Source: Prionailurus bengalensis (taxonomy: Eukaryota > Chordata > Mammalia > Carnivora > Felidae). Taken from it: DNA of 64,000 nucleotides. Under the pieces are notes generated by a model. The model was not told the DNA's origin and did no database searches. It was given only the letters and a program-made list of their open reading frames with translations. Where the stretch lies: NCBI RefSeq assembly GCF_016509475.1, contig NC_057356.1:19481501-19545500 (forward strand), in the 5' to 3' direction. Of the stretch, positions 1 to 11,217 are shown piece by piece; the stretch's first letter is position 1, and the number at the start of each line of letters is the position of its first letter. The position numbers were made by a program, and so were the translations under genes.

Positions 1-21
1 CCCTTTACTTTTTGCTTTCTT

Positions 22-201
22 TTTTTATTTATTTTCTATTTTGGAGAAAGAGAGAGCACCAGCGGGGGAGAGGGGCCGAGGGAGAGAGAATCCTAAGCAG
101 GGTCCATGCTCAGCATAGAGCCCAACACGGGCTCGATCCTACGACCCTGGGAGCTGAAATCAAGAGACCTACGCCCAACCCACTGAGCTGCCCGATACCC
201 C
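22..201 (-). repeat. tRNA-derived SINE (felid type)
   Basis: On the plus strand it starts with a T-rich tail and ends with a head reading GAGCTGCCCGATACCCC. Flanking direct repeats tactttttgctttctt (6-21) and tacttttgctttctt (202-216) mark the target-site duplication. Confidence 0.85.
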
Positions 202-480
202 TACTTTTGCTTTCTTGTACTGTCCATGGCTGGTTTGGGATTCAATTTATAATAAAGTCATAATGAGTTGAGGCGACTGATGTTTTCTTCTTTATCTGGA
301 AGATTATGTATAAGAGGATGTTTCTGTTCTTTGCAATGTTTGCTGAGGTTGCCTATAAAATTATCCAGGCCTGGTATTTTTCTTTGGTTTTGTTTGTTGT
401 GAGACTTTTCGGAGGATAGGATGCTGATTTTAAACTAAGCATTCCATTTCTTTAATGGTTCTATATTTACACAATTTTTT

Positions 481-571
481 TGAATGTAGGCTCTATGCCC
501 AACATGGGGCTTGAACTCACTACTCAGATCAAGAGTTGCGTGCTCTACAGACTGAGCCAGCCAGGCACCCC
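481..571 (-). repeat. Truncated felid SINE (5' head part)
   Basis: Contains the reverse head (ACTGAGCCAGCCAGGCACCCC) and the tRNA-like part; the CT-rich region and tail are missing. Confidence 0.75.
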
Positions 572-854
572 CAGACAGAATTTCTACTTCTTTCCGTGTC
601 ATCTTTGATAAGTCATATTTTTGTAGGAAAGTGGCTGTTTTATTGATGTTTTCAAAAACCATTGGCATAAAGTTATTCATATAATTCCCTTATGGTTATT
701 TGTTTTAATTTTATTTCAGAATTTTAATTTCAGAAGACATCCATTCCTATGGTTCCTCTTCCCAAATGCACCTACTTATATTCAGTTTCTGGATATCCTT
801 CTAGAGATACTTCATGAATATAAACAAATATAAAAAATAAATAGATATGTTCTA

Positions 855-1055
855 GGGCACCTGGGTGGCTCAGTCAGTTAAGCGCCCAACTTTGCCTCAG
901 GTCATGGTCTCATGGTTTGCCAGTTTGAGCCCCACATAGGGCTCTCTGCTGTCAGCACAGAGCCCACTTTGGATCCTCTGTCCCCCTGTTTCTCTGCCCC
1001 TCCCCTGCTTGTGCTCTCTCTCTCTCTCAAAAATAAGTAAACATTAAAAAAAAAA
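855..1055 (+). repeat. tRNA-derived SINE (felid type)
   Basis: Starts GGGCACCTGGGTGGCTCAGT and ends with CTCTCTCTCAAAAATAAGTA and an A10 tail. No clear target-site duplication is visible. It lies just upstream of the UTP20 retrocopy. Confidence 0.9.
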
Positions 1056-1141
1056 CCCAGGTGAGCAAGTTTACCTCTGTACCGTCAGTTCCATCCTTTA
1101 GACCCTTACCTAGGTCCTCACAGGCCCCTTTGTCTCTGCAG

Positions 1142-1670
1142 CCATGAAGACAAAACCTGTTTCCCACAAGATGGAGAATACATACAGGTTTCTTACATTT
1201 GCTGAACAATTGGGGAATGTGAATATTGATATTATTCACCAGATTGATAGAACTGCAAGCTATGATGAGGAAGTCAAAACCTACTTTTTTGAGGGTCTGC
1301 TGAAATGGAGAGAACTGAACCTTACAGAACACTTTGGCAAATTTTACAAAGAAGTTATTGACAAGTGCCAGTCCTTCAATCAGTTGGTCTATCATCAAAA
1401 TGAGATAGTTCAGAGTTTGAAGACTCACCTGCAAACCAAGAACAGTTTTGCTCATCAGCCCCTTTTGGGTTTGGTTGTACAGTTGGCACGAGATCTGCAG
1501 ACGGACTTCTGTCCACATTTTCAGGATTTTTTCCCGACCATCACCTCAATCCTGGAGACTCAGGACACAGTTACTAGAATGGGCTTTCACCTCACTGTCC
1601 TATCTTTACAAGTATCTGTGAAGACTGATGGTGAAGGACATGTCCAATATATACAGATGACCCTTTTCTC
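1142..1670 (+). pseudogene. UTP20: UTP20 retrocopy, 5' fragment, broken
   Basis: The frame from ATG 1144 codes for MKTKPVSHKMENTYRFLTFA, then GNVNIDIIHQIDRTASYDEE and KWRELNLTEHFGKFYKEVID. I recognise this as the N-terminus of UTP20, the large HEAT-repeat scaffold of the small-subunit processome in the nucleolus. Roughly 140 codons run without introns although the parent gene is heavily split, so this is a processed copy. After ILETQDT a 2-base deletion (near 1568) shifts the frame. The alternative frame continues LLEWAFTSLSYLYKYL and then meets TGA at 1619-1621, where a Trp codon is expected. Similarity fades near 1670. The remaining several kilobases of UTP20 and any poly(A) tail are missing, which is unusual because retrocopies normally lose the 5' end. 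No function is expected. Confidence 0.85.
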
Positions 1671-1714
1671 TCTCTAATTCGGGTTTGGTTTGATTTTTGT
1701 TCCTTTTAAATTTT

Positions 1715-2455
1715 ATTTTATCTTACGTACAATTCAGTGCTGTTTAGTAAATTTATAAAGTTGTGTAAATACGACCATAATCCAGTTTAAAAACATTTCC
1801 ATCATCCCCAAAAGATTTCTTATGTCTGTCTACAAGTCAGTTGTGCTCCCCATCTGCATCAGTTTTGAGGGCAAAAGCGTATGGCCTCTCCTTCACTAAT
1901 GTTCTCTCTCTCCCTTTCTCTCTCTCAAATTGAAAGAAAAAGGGAGGGAGAGAAAGAAAGAAGGAAAGATTTCATAGAAACATTCTGCTTTCAGATTACA
2001 GGGGAAACCTTTATTCTTTTCTTTATAAATACTATTATTTATTTTCTTTTTTTATTGTTATTTTTTATTTTTAACGTTTATTTTTGAGAGAGACAGAGTG
2101 TGAGTGGGGGGAGGGGCAGAGAGGGAGACACAGAATCGGAAGCAGGCTCCAGGCTCTGAGCTGTCAGCATAGAGCCCGACACGGGGCTCGAACCCACGAA
2201 TCATAAGATCATGACTTGAGCCGAAGTCAGACGCTCAACCAACTGAGCCACTCAGGTGCCCCACTATTATTTATTTTCTATTCTTCTGCCTCCTTTCACT
2301 CAACATTAGGCCTATGAGATTAATCAATTTTGTTGCATGTACCTGTGGCATGCAAAAGTAATATCTATTTGGTTACTGTATAGTGTTCCATTGTATGAAT
2401 TTACCATACCATACTAGATCCATTTTCCTACTGATGGACATTTGGGTTGTCTTCA
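1715..2455 (-). repeat. Old L1 3' region, interrupted by a SINE
   Basis: The plus strand shows typical reverse L1 3' end text (acaattcagtg, aaagttgtgtaaat, catttccatcatcccc) at 1725-1820, and later tgatggacatttgggttg at 2432-2449. A SINE at 2048-2262 splits it. The part between about 1870 and 2030 is less clear. Confidence 0.6.
2048..2262 (-). repeat. tRNA-derived SINE inside L1
   Basis: The perfect 17-bp direct repeat actattatttattttct at 2031-2047 and 2263-2279 marks the insertion. The body has the full reverse head TGAGCCACTCAGGTGCCCC. Confidence 0.92.
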
Positions 2456-2785
2456 GCTGTGAGCTGTTAGTGGATGGAAAATTGCATGAAGCAAAAAAGA
2501 TTCCTGGATTCTCCAATGGAAAGTTATGCATCCTTGGAACATACCCTTCTAGGTTGTCTGGTTCTGATTTTGTGGGGGCTCTGAGCCTTCTATTATCTTT
2601 GAGCTCTTTTACAACTCTGCAAATTGTAGAAAACTGATAGCAATGCAAATGGATCTTATCTAAGGATAACCCTCCCCCACAGTGGAAAAGTCAGTTTTGC
2701 CTCCATTTGCAAGTTTATTTCAATATTTCTGATCTATAAATGTGTCTGACCTTTGGATTCTACTTTGAACTGATAGTAGCATCTT

Positions 2786-2987
2786 TTTTTTTCTTAAAGT
2801 GTATTTATTTTGAGAGAGAGAGAGAGAGAGAGAGCAGGGGAGGGGCAGAGAGACAGAGACACAGAGAGAGAGAGAGGGAGAGAGACCATCCCAAGCGGGC
2901 TCAGCACTGCCAGAAATAGGCTTGATCTCACGACCCTGAGCCGAAATTAAGAGCTGGATACAACTCACTGAGCAACCCAGGTGCCCC
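2786..2987 (-). repeat. tRNA-derived SINE
   Basis: Flanked by ctgatagtagcatctt (2770-2785) and ctgatagtaacatctt (2988-3003), one mismatch. The GA-rich segment is expanded. Confidence 0.9.
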
Positions 2988-3305
2988 CTGATAGTAACAT
3001 CTTACTGGCAACTTGTTTAATTAACAAATTGTTACTTGGTACGTGTTTATTTTATATCCACATAAGGGTCATGATTTTACTTTTTTTTTATTTTTAAATT
3101 TAATTTTAAATTTTATCCTCTAACACTAGAAACAAAGTTCCTAGGAATATCCAGGATCTAGCAAAGTACTTTTAATGAGCCAAAACTACTGAAATAGATG
3201 TTCTCCCATTGAAATTCCAAAGCAAAAGAGCCATTTTTGACCAAGCAGGAGGCTGCTGACATTTCCTGAGCAGCAACCAGGCCTGTGGAACCAGACCCTG
3301 TGCCT

Positions 3306-3327
3306 GGGGCTGGGGCTGGGGCTGGGG
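3306..3327 (+). repeat. (GGGGCT)n, G-quadruplex candidate
   Basis: Four GGGG tracts with two-base CT loops in 22 bp, a textbook intramolecular G-quadruplex pattern on the plus strand. It is intergenic, about 9 kb past the end of BCR. Confidence 0.8.
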
Positions 3328-4804
3328 CAGAGATGGCTTTGACCAGTTATCTAGCCTCTAAGAACCTTCTCTGGCCCAGGCAGCAGTGTAAACTGGTCCT
3401 AAATCAGGTAAGCAGTTGCTAAGGTGTCCTGGAGGAATCAGTGGTATTTGAGCAGCATTTCCATAAAGAGAGGGCACATCCCGGATAGAGGACAGCAGGA
3501 GAAAGAAAGAGCAAGGAACTGAAGGCAAACAGGCATTGGCAAAAACAAGGAACAGGGCAGCAGGCAGCATGGCTGTCCATGCAGAGGTGGGGGTAGGGGC
3601 AGAGCAGAGAGTCTTCCCCACCAGGCCTTAGAACTTGGGTTCAATAGTGTGGACAGCGACTAGTAACTGCACCTTTGGGACACGGAAGTGATGTACTGCA
3701 AGATTGCCTTTGGAGGACTGGCCTCCTGGCATGCACAGGATCGGGAGGGCAACCCTCACAGTCGGGGGCCTGCTCATGGTTCTGGGGGTTGGGGAGTCTG
3801 GGAGGTCTGGGCTAGTGACAGGGTGGGAGAGAAGGAGACAAATCTGAGGGTGGGGCACACAGAACCATCTGGACTTCAGTCTGTGGCTGGACCTCAGTGC
3901 TGGCATCTGTGTGGTCCCATCAACCTCATCCATACTCCATCCTTTGTCCTTGCTCATCCTGCTTGGCTCCCCAGAACCAAAGGGGAGGAAAGAACAGGCA
4001 TTTGTTGCAGCTGCTGGCCTGGAGCATGTGCAGGACCTGGGGAAGCATGTGGCTCACTGCCTGTGCAGGAGGTCATCTATCAGTGTGTGAGCCCCTCCCA
4101 GGGCCCAACCTCCATCTGGCTATGGCCACCAAGTGGCAGGGTTTGGGACACTGTGATGATTCATTCATGAGCTGCGAGCGCCCCTTGGGTCAGACCCTGC
4201 TGGCCCTACCATGCTAGGGTCTCATCACCACTAAGGTGTGCTGAGCCCTGCAGCCTGGAACCCCTTTGAGCTCAGTGCTGCTGTTTTCCCACTGACCCAC
4301 TCAGCTCACCCTAATGCCCACCGCAATCACTGACTGCCCCACTCAGGCCCAGCTGCTTCATCTGCACCACAGCTGGAGGAATCAAACAGCATCGGCAGTA
4401 GGCCAAGTTGTAATCAGAAAACAACTGTTCCCAACAGTTAGCAAGCCATCAGCTTTGAGTGCCAGGACGTGGAGTTTGAGATTCTTGACATGCATCCCTC
4501 AGAGCCACGGAAGCTCTGGGTCCCAGGAAATATGCAACTGTCAGCTGAGCAATGATGTGTCTGCAAGCAGAGATGGGCTGTTGGCCTTCCACATCTATGC
4601 TGCTCACTCCAGGAGGGACCCATGTACTGGCGACCACAGCCTGAAACCCCAAAACCTCCTTGCAATGCCCAGCTGGCCTGCAGGTGACCCAGAAGGATAC
4701 AAGGCATCCACCTTGTGGCCACCTTATGGCCTACAGAGATCAGACATAATCAGACCCTCTTATGACACAGTCAGGGAAACTGAGGCCTGTGAGCATTTCT
4801 GGGG

Positions 4805-5045
4805 GTCCCAGACTTGAGCTCAAACCCTGGCTCAGACAGCCACTGGCTATGTGACCTCAAGCATACTCCTCAACCTCTCTATGCCTCCAGTTCTGTGAAC
4901 AATGGCAATACTCCCCTGCCAGTTGGGGTGCTGGGGGGACTAAATAACAGGACCGCACACTATTTCATGCCCCCTGCACACCACACTTCTCTTCGAAGTC
5001 TTTGGCACATGGAAATCACATGGCTAATAAATGGTAATGATGCAT
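4805..5045 (-). repeat. MIR element, diverged
   Basis: The plus strand reads like a reverse MIR: ctggctatgtgacctcaagc, then tcaacctctctatgcctcca and ggctaataaatggtaatgat. Confidence 0.6.
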
Positions 5046-5295
5046 TTAGTGTCTGCTGACATGGAGACTGTAAACATCCCAAGGACAGGGCTTGGCATGT
5101 GGTAAGGGCTCATGACATGGTTCCTCTTGTCTCTCAGTGTCCAAGTTCCCATCCACAGAAAGCAATAACCCTTGTCCAGCTTCCTGATTCAACTACCCAG
5201 CACTGGGGACCTCTGGGAAACAAATGCACATCTTGATGGGAATATGGGGACAGCAGTGATGAGCTGGAGAAAGGGACTCTAATGTAAAATGCCCG

Positions 5296-5540
5296 GGGTT
5301 TATTTTTTTAATTAAAGAAAAACATTTTAGGGGCGCCTGGGTGGCGCAGTCGGTTAAGCGGCCGACTTCAGCCAGGTCACGATCTCGCGGTCTGTGAGTT
5401 CGAGCCCCGCGTCGGGCTCTGGGCTGATGGCTCGGAGCCTGGAGCCTGTTTCCGATCCTGTGTCTCCCTCTCTCTCTGCCCCTCCCCCGTTCATGCTCTG
5501 TCTCTCTCTGTCCCAAAAATAAATAAACGTTGAAAAAAAA

Positions 5541-5571
<31 letters not shown>

Positions 5572-5778
5572 CATTTTAAATATTTAGTTTTTGAGAGAAA
5601 GAGAGATAGAGCGTGAGTGAGGGAGGGGCAGAGAGAGAGGGAGACACAGAATCCGAAGCAGGCTCCAGGCTCAGAGCTGTCAGCAGAGAGGCCAATGCGG
5701 GGCTGGAACTCAAGAACCACGAGATCATGACCTGAGCTGAAGTTGGACTCTCAATCAACTGAGCCACCCAGGCGCCCC
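5296..5778 (-). repeat. Older SINE split by the 5330-5562 SINE
   Basis: The body at 5579-5778 ends with the reverse head GAGCCACCCAGGCGCCCC. Its T-rich tail continues before the insertion at about 5296-5329. Imperfect direct repeats taaaatgccc (near 5285) and taaagtgcct (5779) fit its own target site. Confidence 0.8.
5330..5562 (+). repeat. Near-consensus SINE inserted into another SINE
   Basis: Starts GGGCGCCTGGGTGGCGCAGT and keeps the promoter-like tRNA part, the CTCTCTCTGCCCC block, the AAAAATAAATAAACGTTG end and a long A tail. The direct repeat aaagaaaaacatttta at 5314-5329 and 5563-5578 is perfect. Its closeness to consensus suggests a young insertion. Confidence 0.93.
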
Positions 5779-5794
5779 TAAAGTGCCTGAGGTG

Positions 5795-5935
5795 TAAGTA
5801 ATGGTCATCGGTCTTCCTAGTGTCAGTGTCTAACTGAATCCTTATTTATCCTTATTTTCCAGGTGAGGAAAATGAGCTTCAGTAAGATAAATTAATCATC
5901 CAAGAGGTGCCACAAGTCTTGGCTTCTAAATCCTG
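5795..5935 (+). repeat. MIR element fragment
   Basis: Reads ttattttccaggtgaggaaa then atgagcttcagtaagataaa, matching the central MIR core, with decayed ends. Confidence 0.6.
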
Positions 5936-7057
5936 GGGCTGCACCCCCAGCTGGTGTTGCCCCACACCTTGCAAAGGAGCCTCCTGGGAATTTTGCACAC
6001 AACCCGAGCCTCCCAACACGCCCACATCGCTGAGAACCATGTTTAGGATTTTTGGAAAAATTCACCCTTTGAGGGTAAATTTCACTCTGGGGAAATTTTA
6101 AGAAAATGAGTAAAAAGAAAAGGACATAACAGTGTATCATTATCCTGTTTGGAACCCAAAGCACTGTTTTCGCAGGAAAACCTGAAGGCAATTCAGAAAA
6201 GCTCTAGAAATATCTGGAGGAAAGACACGCCTGCTGAGAAAACATGAAACTGCCCTGGGGAATTAATTTCAAACTGGTTAGCAGGACACACCTGTCACAG
6301 AAGCCAGGGGAGGAGGGAATCGGCAGGAGGGACAGGTAGCCATGTCAGAGGCTGTCGGGGCAGGAACAGCCTTTGGCTTCCAGGCAGAGCCAGACTGACC
6401 TGGACACAAAGGAAGTGGCACTGAGGGGCGAGACTGCAAGGGCAGGCAGCCCTTCCTGGGAGCTCGATGGGGAAGGAGAAGGAGGGTGTGGTTGTACCTG
6501 GGCAGGGGGAGTGTCAAGAAAGGGCTGTTTCTTCTTTCTCTCCTGCTTTCTGTGAGCTAGAAGTGAACTGAGTGTGTTTATGGGCAGCAGTGTTGAGAAA
6601 TGTGGGGCATCCTGATTGCGGAGTTCAGTAGCGGGTGGAAAAAGAATTCACCCAAGGCAGAACACAGGAGATAGGACTAGGGAGCAGTGGGCAGGACAGC
6701 AAAGGAGAGACTGTCTGCCACAGGGTGGTGGTGGGGGAGACTATAGTTACAGGGTGGAGTGAGGAGGCATGGGAACAGATGGAATTTCCCCTTTTTTGGT
6801 AACTGTGACTGGTTGTAAGTAGCCCATTGGTCAGTGAGGGCTTATGGCCATTTTGAGGCAGGCGGCTTAATGAGACTGTTTGCATTCAGCCCAGTGGTCA
6901 CTGTGGGCCCTTTTGCCTTGCTTAAGTTTCCATTGCTCAAGCCTGTTGCCTAAAAGCGGCCTCTACAGGATTCTCTGCAGAGGTGAGGCACAGGGGGTCT
7001 ATAGGTTGAGCTGCCTGAGGAGACAGGCCAGGAAAGAGCCGTCTACTTTCTCAGGGT

Positions 7058-7301
7058 TTCTCTTTCTCTCTCTCTTTTAAGTTTGTTTGTTTGTTTGTTT
7101 ATTTATTTATTTATTTATTTAGAGAGGGAGAGAGAGAGAGAGAGCATGAGAGGGGGAGAGGCAGAGAGAGAGAATCCCAAGCAGGCTCTGCACTGCCATC
7201 ACAGAGCCTGACACAGGGATCGAACTCACAGACTGTGACATCATGACCTGAGCCGAAATCACGAGTCTGACACTTAACTGACTGAGCCACCCAGGTGCCC
7301 C
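7058..7301 (-). repeat. SINE with long T-rich tail
   Basis: Direct repeat tctcagggt at 7049-7057 and 7302-7310. The tail became a (gttt)n(attt)n tract at 7081-7120. Confidence 0.88.
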
Positions 7302-7564
7302 TCTCAGGGTCTTTTGTAGGCAGGGCTGTGGTGGGAGAGGGGCCCGAGGACAGTAGCCAAAGCTCTCAGGCTGGGTTGTGTGTGATGATCCCCGTGTCTG
7401 TCTCCAGGGACCCCACCCCAGCCTTTCAGTCTCTGGCCCTAGGACAAAGGAGGGACAATCCATTTCTGTTCTGAGCAGGAGCGCATTTGGAGGTGGGAGA
7501 ACAGGTGAGGAAGCTGGAAAGCCAGGGTCTGGCCACAGTATTGGACTTACTAGCAGGCTGACGG

Positions 7565-8001
7565 TATTAGTTTCTGGAGATGGCATTACACAAGGGGGCT
7601 TAACACAACCACAGTGGGTTCTTTCCCAGTTCTGGAAGCTGAAGTCCCAAATGCAGGTGGGAACAGGGGATGTTTCTTTCTGGGTTTTTGGAGGGAGAAT
7701 CCCTGTCCATGCCTCTCTCCTGGCTTCTGGTGGCTGCCAACAACCGTCAGCTTATAGATGTATCTAGCGAATCTTGGCCTTCAATCCATGTGGTGTTTTC
7801 CCTGCGTGTCTGTCTTCTCTTTTTCTGTCTCATGTAAGGATGATTGTCATTGGCTTTAGGGCACACCCTAATCTGCGAGGATCTCATCTAGAGATCCTTA
7901 CCTCAATGATATCTGAAATGACCCTTATGCCAAATAATAACACATTACAAGTTTCCAGTTGGACATATCTTGAGGTGGGGGAGCACAATTCACCCATTAC
8001 A
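7565..8001 (-). repeat. MLT1-like MaLR LTR, reverse
   Basis: The plus strand begins tattagtttctggag and contains cagttctggaagctgaagtc, atgcctctctcctggcttct and ggcacaccctaatctg. It ends cacaattcacccattacag. This is the reverse of a common mammalian MaLR-type LTR; the subfamily is uncertain. Confidence 0.6.
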
Positions 8002-8847
8002 GGGATGATGGAAGAGCCACTTCCTCTTTCAGTGGCCTGGTATTGTCTGAACATGGGAATACTCTCATAAGGAGAATCAGAGACAATGATGGCCATGAGC
8101 TGGCTTTAGGGACCACATGGTCCAGCCAGGACAGGCATGTGGCTTAAGTTCTAAGCACCTTGAGAGCAGCAGTCATACATTACCGGGGGAAAAGGCCACA
8201 GTGCGTACCTCCTGGCAGTGCATGCCAGTCTGTCCAGTATCCCAGCCTTGTTTCCCAGTTAGCTTTTACTCCACTGGGGCTTAGGAAATCCTCAGTACCC
8301 TGAGGCCTCCCCTCCCCTACCACATTTGGGGTTCAGCCTTGACCTGCCTGTCAGGTGCTACAATTTCTCACCCATCCACTTGGCCCGGGAAGTAGGAAGC
8401 ACAGGCCTTGACCCTGAGTTGGGACCTCAGAACTCTAGGGGAGGGGTCTCGAGGCTGAGTAGCTGAGGGGATGGGGGTAGCTGCATAGGGGTTTTGGGCC
8501 CCTAAAGATCACCATTGTCTGGGGACCCTCACAGTGAAACAAGCAAGCATGTGGGCCTCAGCTTGGGATGACCCTGTACATGCCATGCCTGGGTGGTGTC
8601 TATGGTTAGGTCACTCATAGGAGCCACAGGGTGACTGTGAATTAAAAAAGATTTGCATTGACTATAAGCAGAAGAGGAGGCCACAAAATATGTTTGTCTG
8701 TGAGGTTCACTGATGTGGCCTAGACAGGGCAGGTGAGTGACACCCCCTTCCCTCTGTGTGGTTATCCTGGCCCCCCCACGGAGGAGTATAGGGAGAACTT
8801 AGGTTCCCAGCTTGGTTCCACTTCCAGGAGTTCAAAGGGCCAAAGGC

Positions 8848-8962
8848 CAAAGGTCATTGTATTAACCTTAATTACCTCTCTAAGGGCTTCTGAATATAGT
8901 CACATTGGAGGTTAGGACTTTAACATATGAATTTCCGGGGAACACAGTTCAGTTCATAACAG
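8848..8962 (-). repeat. MLT1-like LTR fragment, reverse
   Basis: Contains cattgtattaaccttaatta then ggttaggactttaacatatg and ttcagttcataacagc, the reverse 5' part of the same LTR type as at 7565. Confidence 0.55.
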
Positions 8963-11008
8963 CCATGGCATAGTGGAGTCTGGAAAACTCTAGGTCAGCC
9001 ATGGAGAGTGTGGGAAGGGGGTAGGTAATGCCAACCAGGCAGAAGAGGGATTTTTGCTGCACTCCAGCACCCCAGCACGGCATCAGTAGGAGGCAGGTCT
9101 GGCAGGAGGTGGCCTGGGTGGGCCGAAGCTCAGAGGCTGGAGACCAGTCTGCAGGGGTGGTTAGGGCTCCTGCAGTCACTGCTCATTGTCCAGGAGCCCC
9201 GAGAGTTGTTTCTTGGTGATCACCAGGTGAAAGGGCCCCAGTTGGGAAGTGCAGCCCAGAAGTGTTTACCTAATGGAGCACACAAACAAAGGTCATAGAT
9301 GCCTTAGCTTGTTCCAAACGACTGCTCGCCACTCCCCAACATTGTAAATACTGTCTCCAAAAAATAGAAGAGACAGCAGCTATTCCCCTCTGTCCATTGT
9401 TTTTCTCTCCTTCTGGCCCATTTTCCCCTGCAGCTGGGAGGTGGGGCTCACCTCCCAGAGTTGAGACAGCAAATCCTGAGGGGGGTCTGTCAACACCACC
9501 CCTTCATGTAATTTAAATGATAGCTGTATTTAAATGAGCATCTGCAGAATCTGCTTCCCAGTGGATGGGGCTGGAATTTCCCTGCTGGCCATTGGGGGCC
9601 ATGCCACGGGTTTGGGAGGTCCATCTGTCCTGGTCACTCAAGCTCTTCACCCCTGGGGAGTTCCTGGGGCCAGGGTGGCCACCATCCTGGCATCTCTGCT
9701 TCTGTGGCTACTCAGCCTGCAGCTACTTTGGGACCTGAACTTGCTTAGGTACCCAGACTTGTTTAGGCCCCATTCCTAAGGCCCCTTCTTTGTCCAGCAT
9801 CCCATTTGAACTTACACACCCCCGGCTGCCAGGCTCAGATTGCAACAGAGAGACTGAAAAACGTAAGGAAGAGTTTCTGGTCAGGCCCTGCCCAATTCCA
9901 CCCACAGGAGAATGGAAAAGTAGTTGGTGTGTGGACTGCCCTCAGTGTTCTAGCTGAACTGGCCGGAGAGGCCCCTAGAAGGCCCTTCTCTGGACACATG
10001 GCCATGTGATGTCCAGTCGGCTGCCTGGCCCAGGGTGCTCAATGCGTCTTGTTTGGGAGTGCACAGATGAGCAGCTTAGGTCCCCCAAAGTAGCTGGTTT
10101 CCTTTCTGATCTCAACACATCTGAGAGGTGCAAGGGGGCCCTGTCTTCCCAGAAACCGTTTACGTGGGTGCCTCTTTGTCATGGCCCTGGTTGGCCTTTC
10201 TGGGCTACAAGTATTGGGGTGACAGAGACACAGGGCTGCACCTGGCAGCTGACCCATTGCTCTCCTCCACTCCAGTTACATTGAGTTCCAACACCCCTTC
10301 CCTCAGGCCTGACAGTCCCTCCTCATCCTGGCATGCCCCTCAGCCTGCTGCTGCTTGCTGACCCATGGCAGCTTCTCCAGGAGGCCATTTGGGCCTCTTC
10401 AAGAGCTGGGTCTGTCACCCCCTCACTTTTTCTGTTTATCTTTCCAGAGCTATTTGTGATAGTCCATTGTTAGTTCGTGGAAATGTTTCCTTTTAATGCA
10501 ATTGATGCATTTTTTTTGAGGGGCAAGTATAGAAGTTTTGGTGAGATTTCTACACAAAACTTTGTCTTCTTTTATTTGCCCAGGGTGTGTACATGTGGGC
10601 TACCTGGAGGCCTCAGCCTGTGTGCCCTCACGAGCCTTGCCACATCTAGGCAAAGGCTGGTGGTCAAGGCCTGGCTCTGCCCTTTCCTGCAGAAAGGGAG
10701 CTAGCTTGGGGAGCCAGCAGAACACAGAGATCCTAGCCTCTGCTCATCTACTGGCTCTGGGAACCTGGGTGGGGAGGACTTGGTGCCCACCCCCCACCAG
10801 CCTTGCGTGCCTCAGTGTCCCCATCTATCAAGCAAAGGGATTGGACTAAGAGGCCTCTGAGGGCCCTTTGAGGTGGAAGATCTCAGATTTGGGATCACTG
10901 GCTTGGACTTGGCTGGACATGGAGCCTGCTCTTAGGAACTTGGCTAGTCAGCTCTTGCCCGAAAAATCAACTCCTAGTAGGAGTGATATGGTAGGGCTTT
11001 AAAACATT

Positions 11009-11217
11009 GCAAGGCGTCTGGGTGGCTCAGTCAGGTAAGCATCTGACTCCTGGTTTCGGCTCAGGTCATGGTCTCACAGTTTGTGGGTTCAAGCCCCATG
11101 TCAGGCTCTGCACTGACAGTGTGGGGCCTACTTGAGATTCTCTCTCTTCCCTCTCTGTCCCTCCCCTGCTTGTGCGTACGCTCTCTCTCTCTCTCTCAAA
11201 AATAAACTTAAAAAAAT
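11009..11217 (+). repeat. tRNA-derived SINE
   Basis: Head GGCGTCTGGGTGGCTCAGTC, end CTCTCAAAAATAAACTTAAA; direct repeat aaaacatt at 11001-11008 and 11218-11225. Confidence 0.88.

Noticed and set aside
1027..1518. 163-codon open frame opposite the UTP20 copy
   Set aside because: Shadow of the retrocopy on the other strand.
5193..5720. 175-codon minus-strand open frame
   Set aside because: Made of two SINEs read through their GA/CT-rich bodies.
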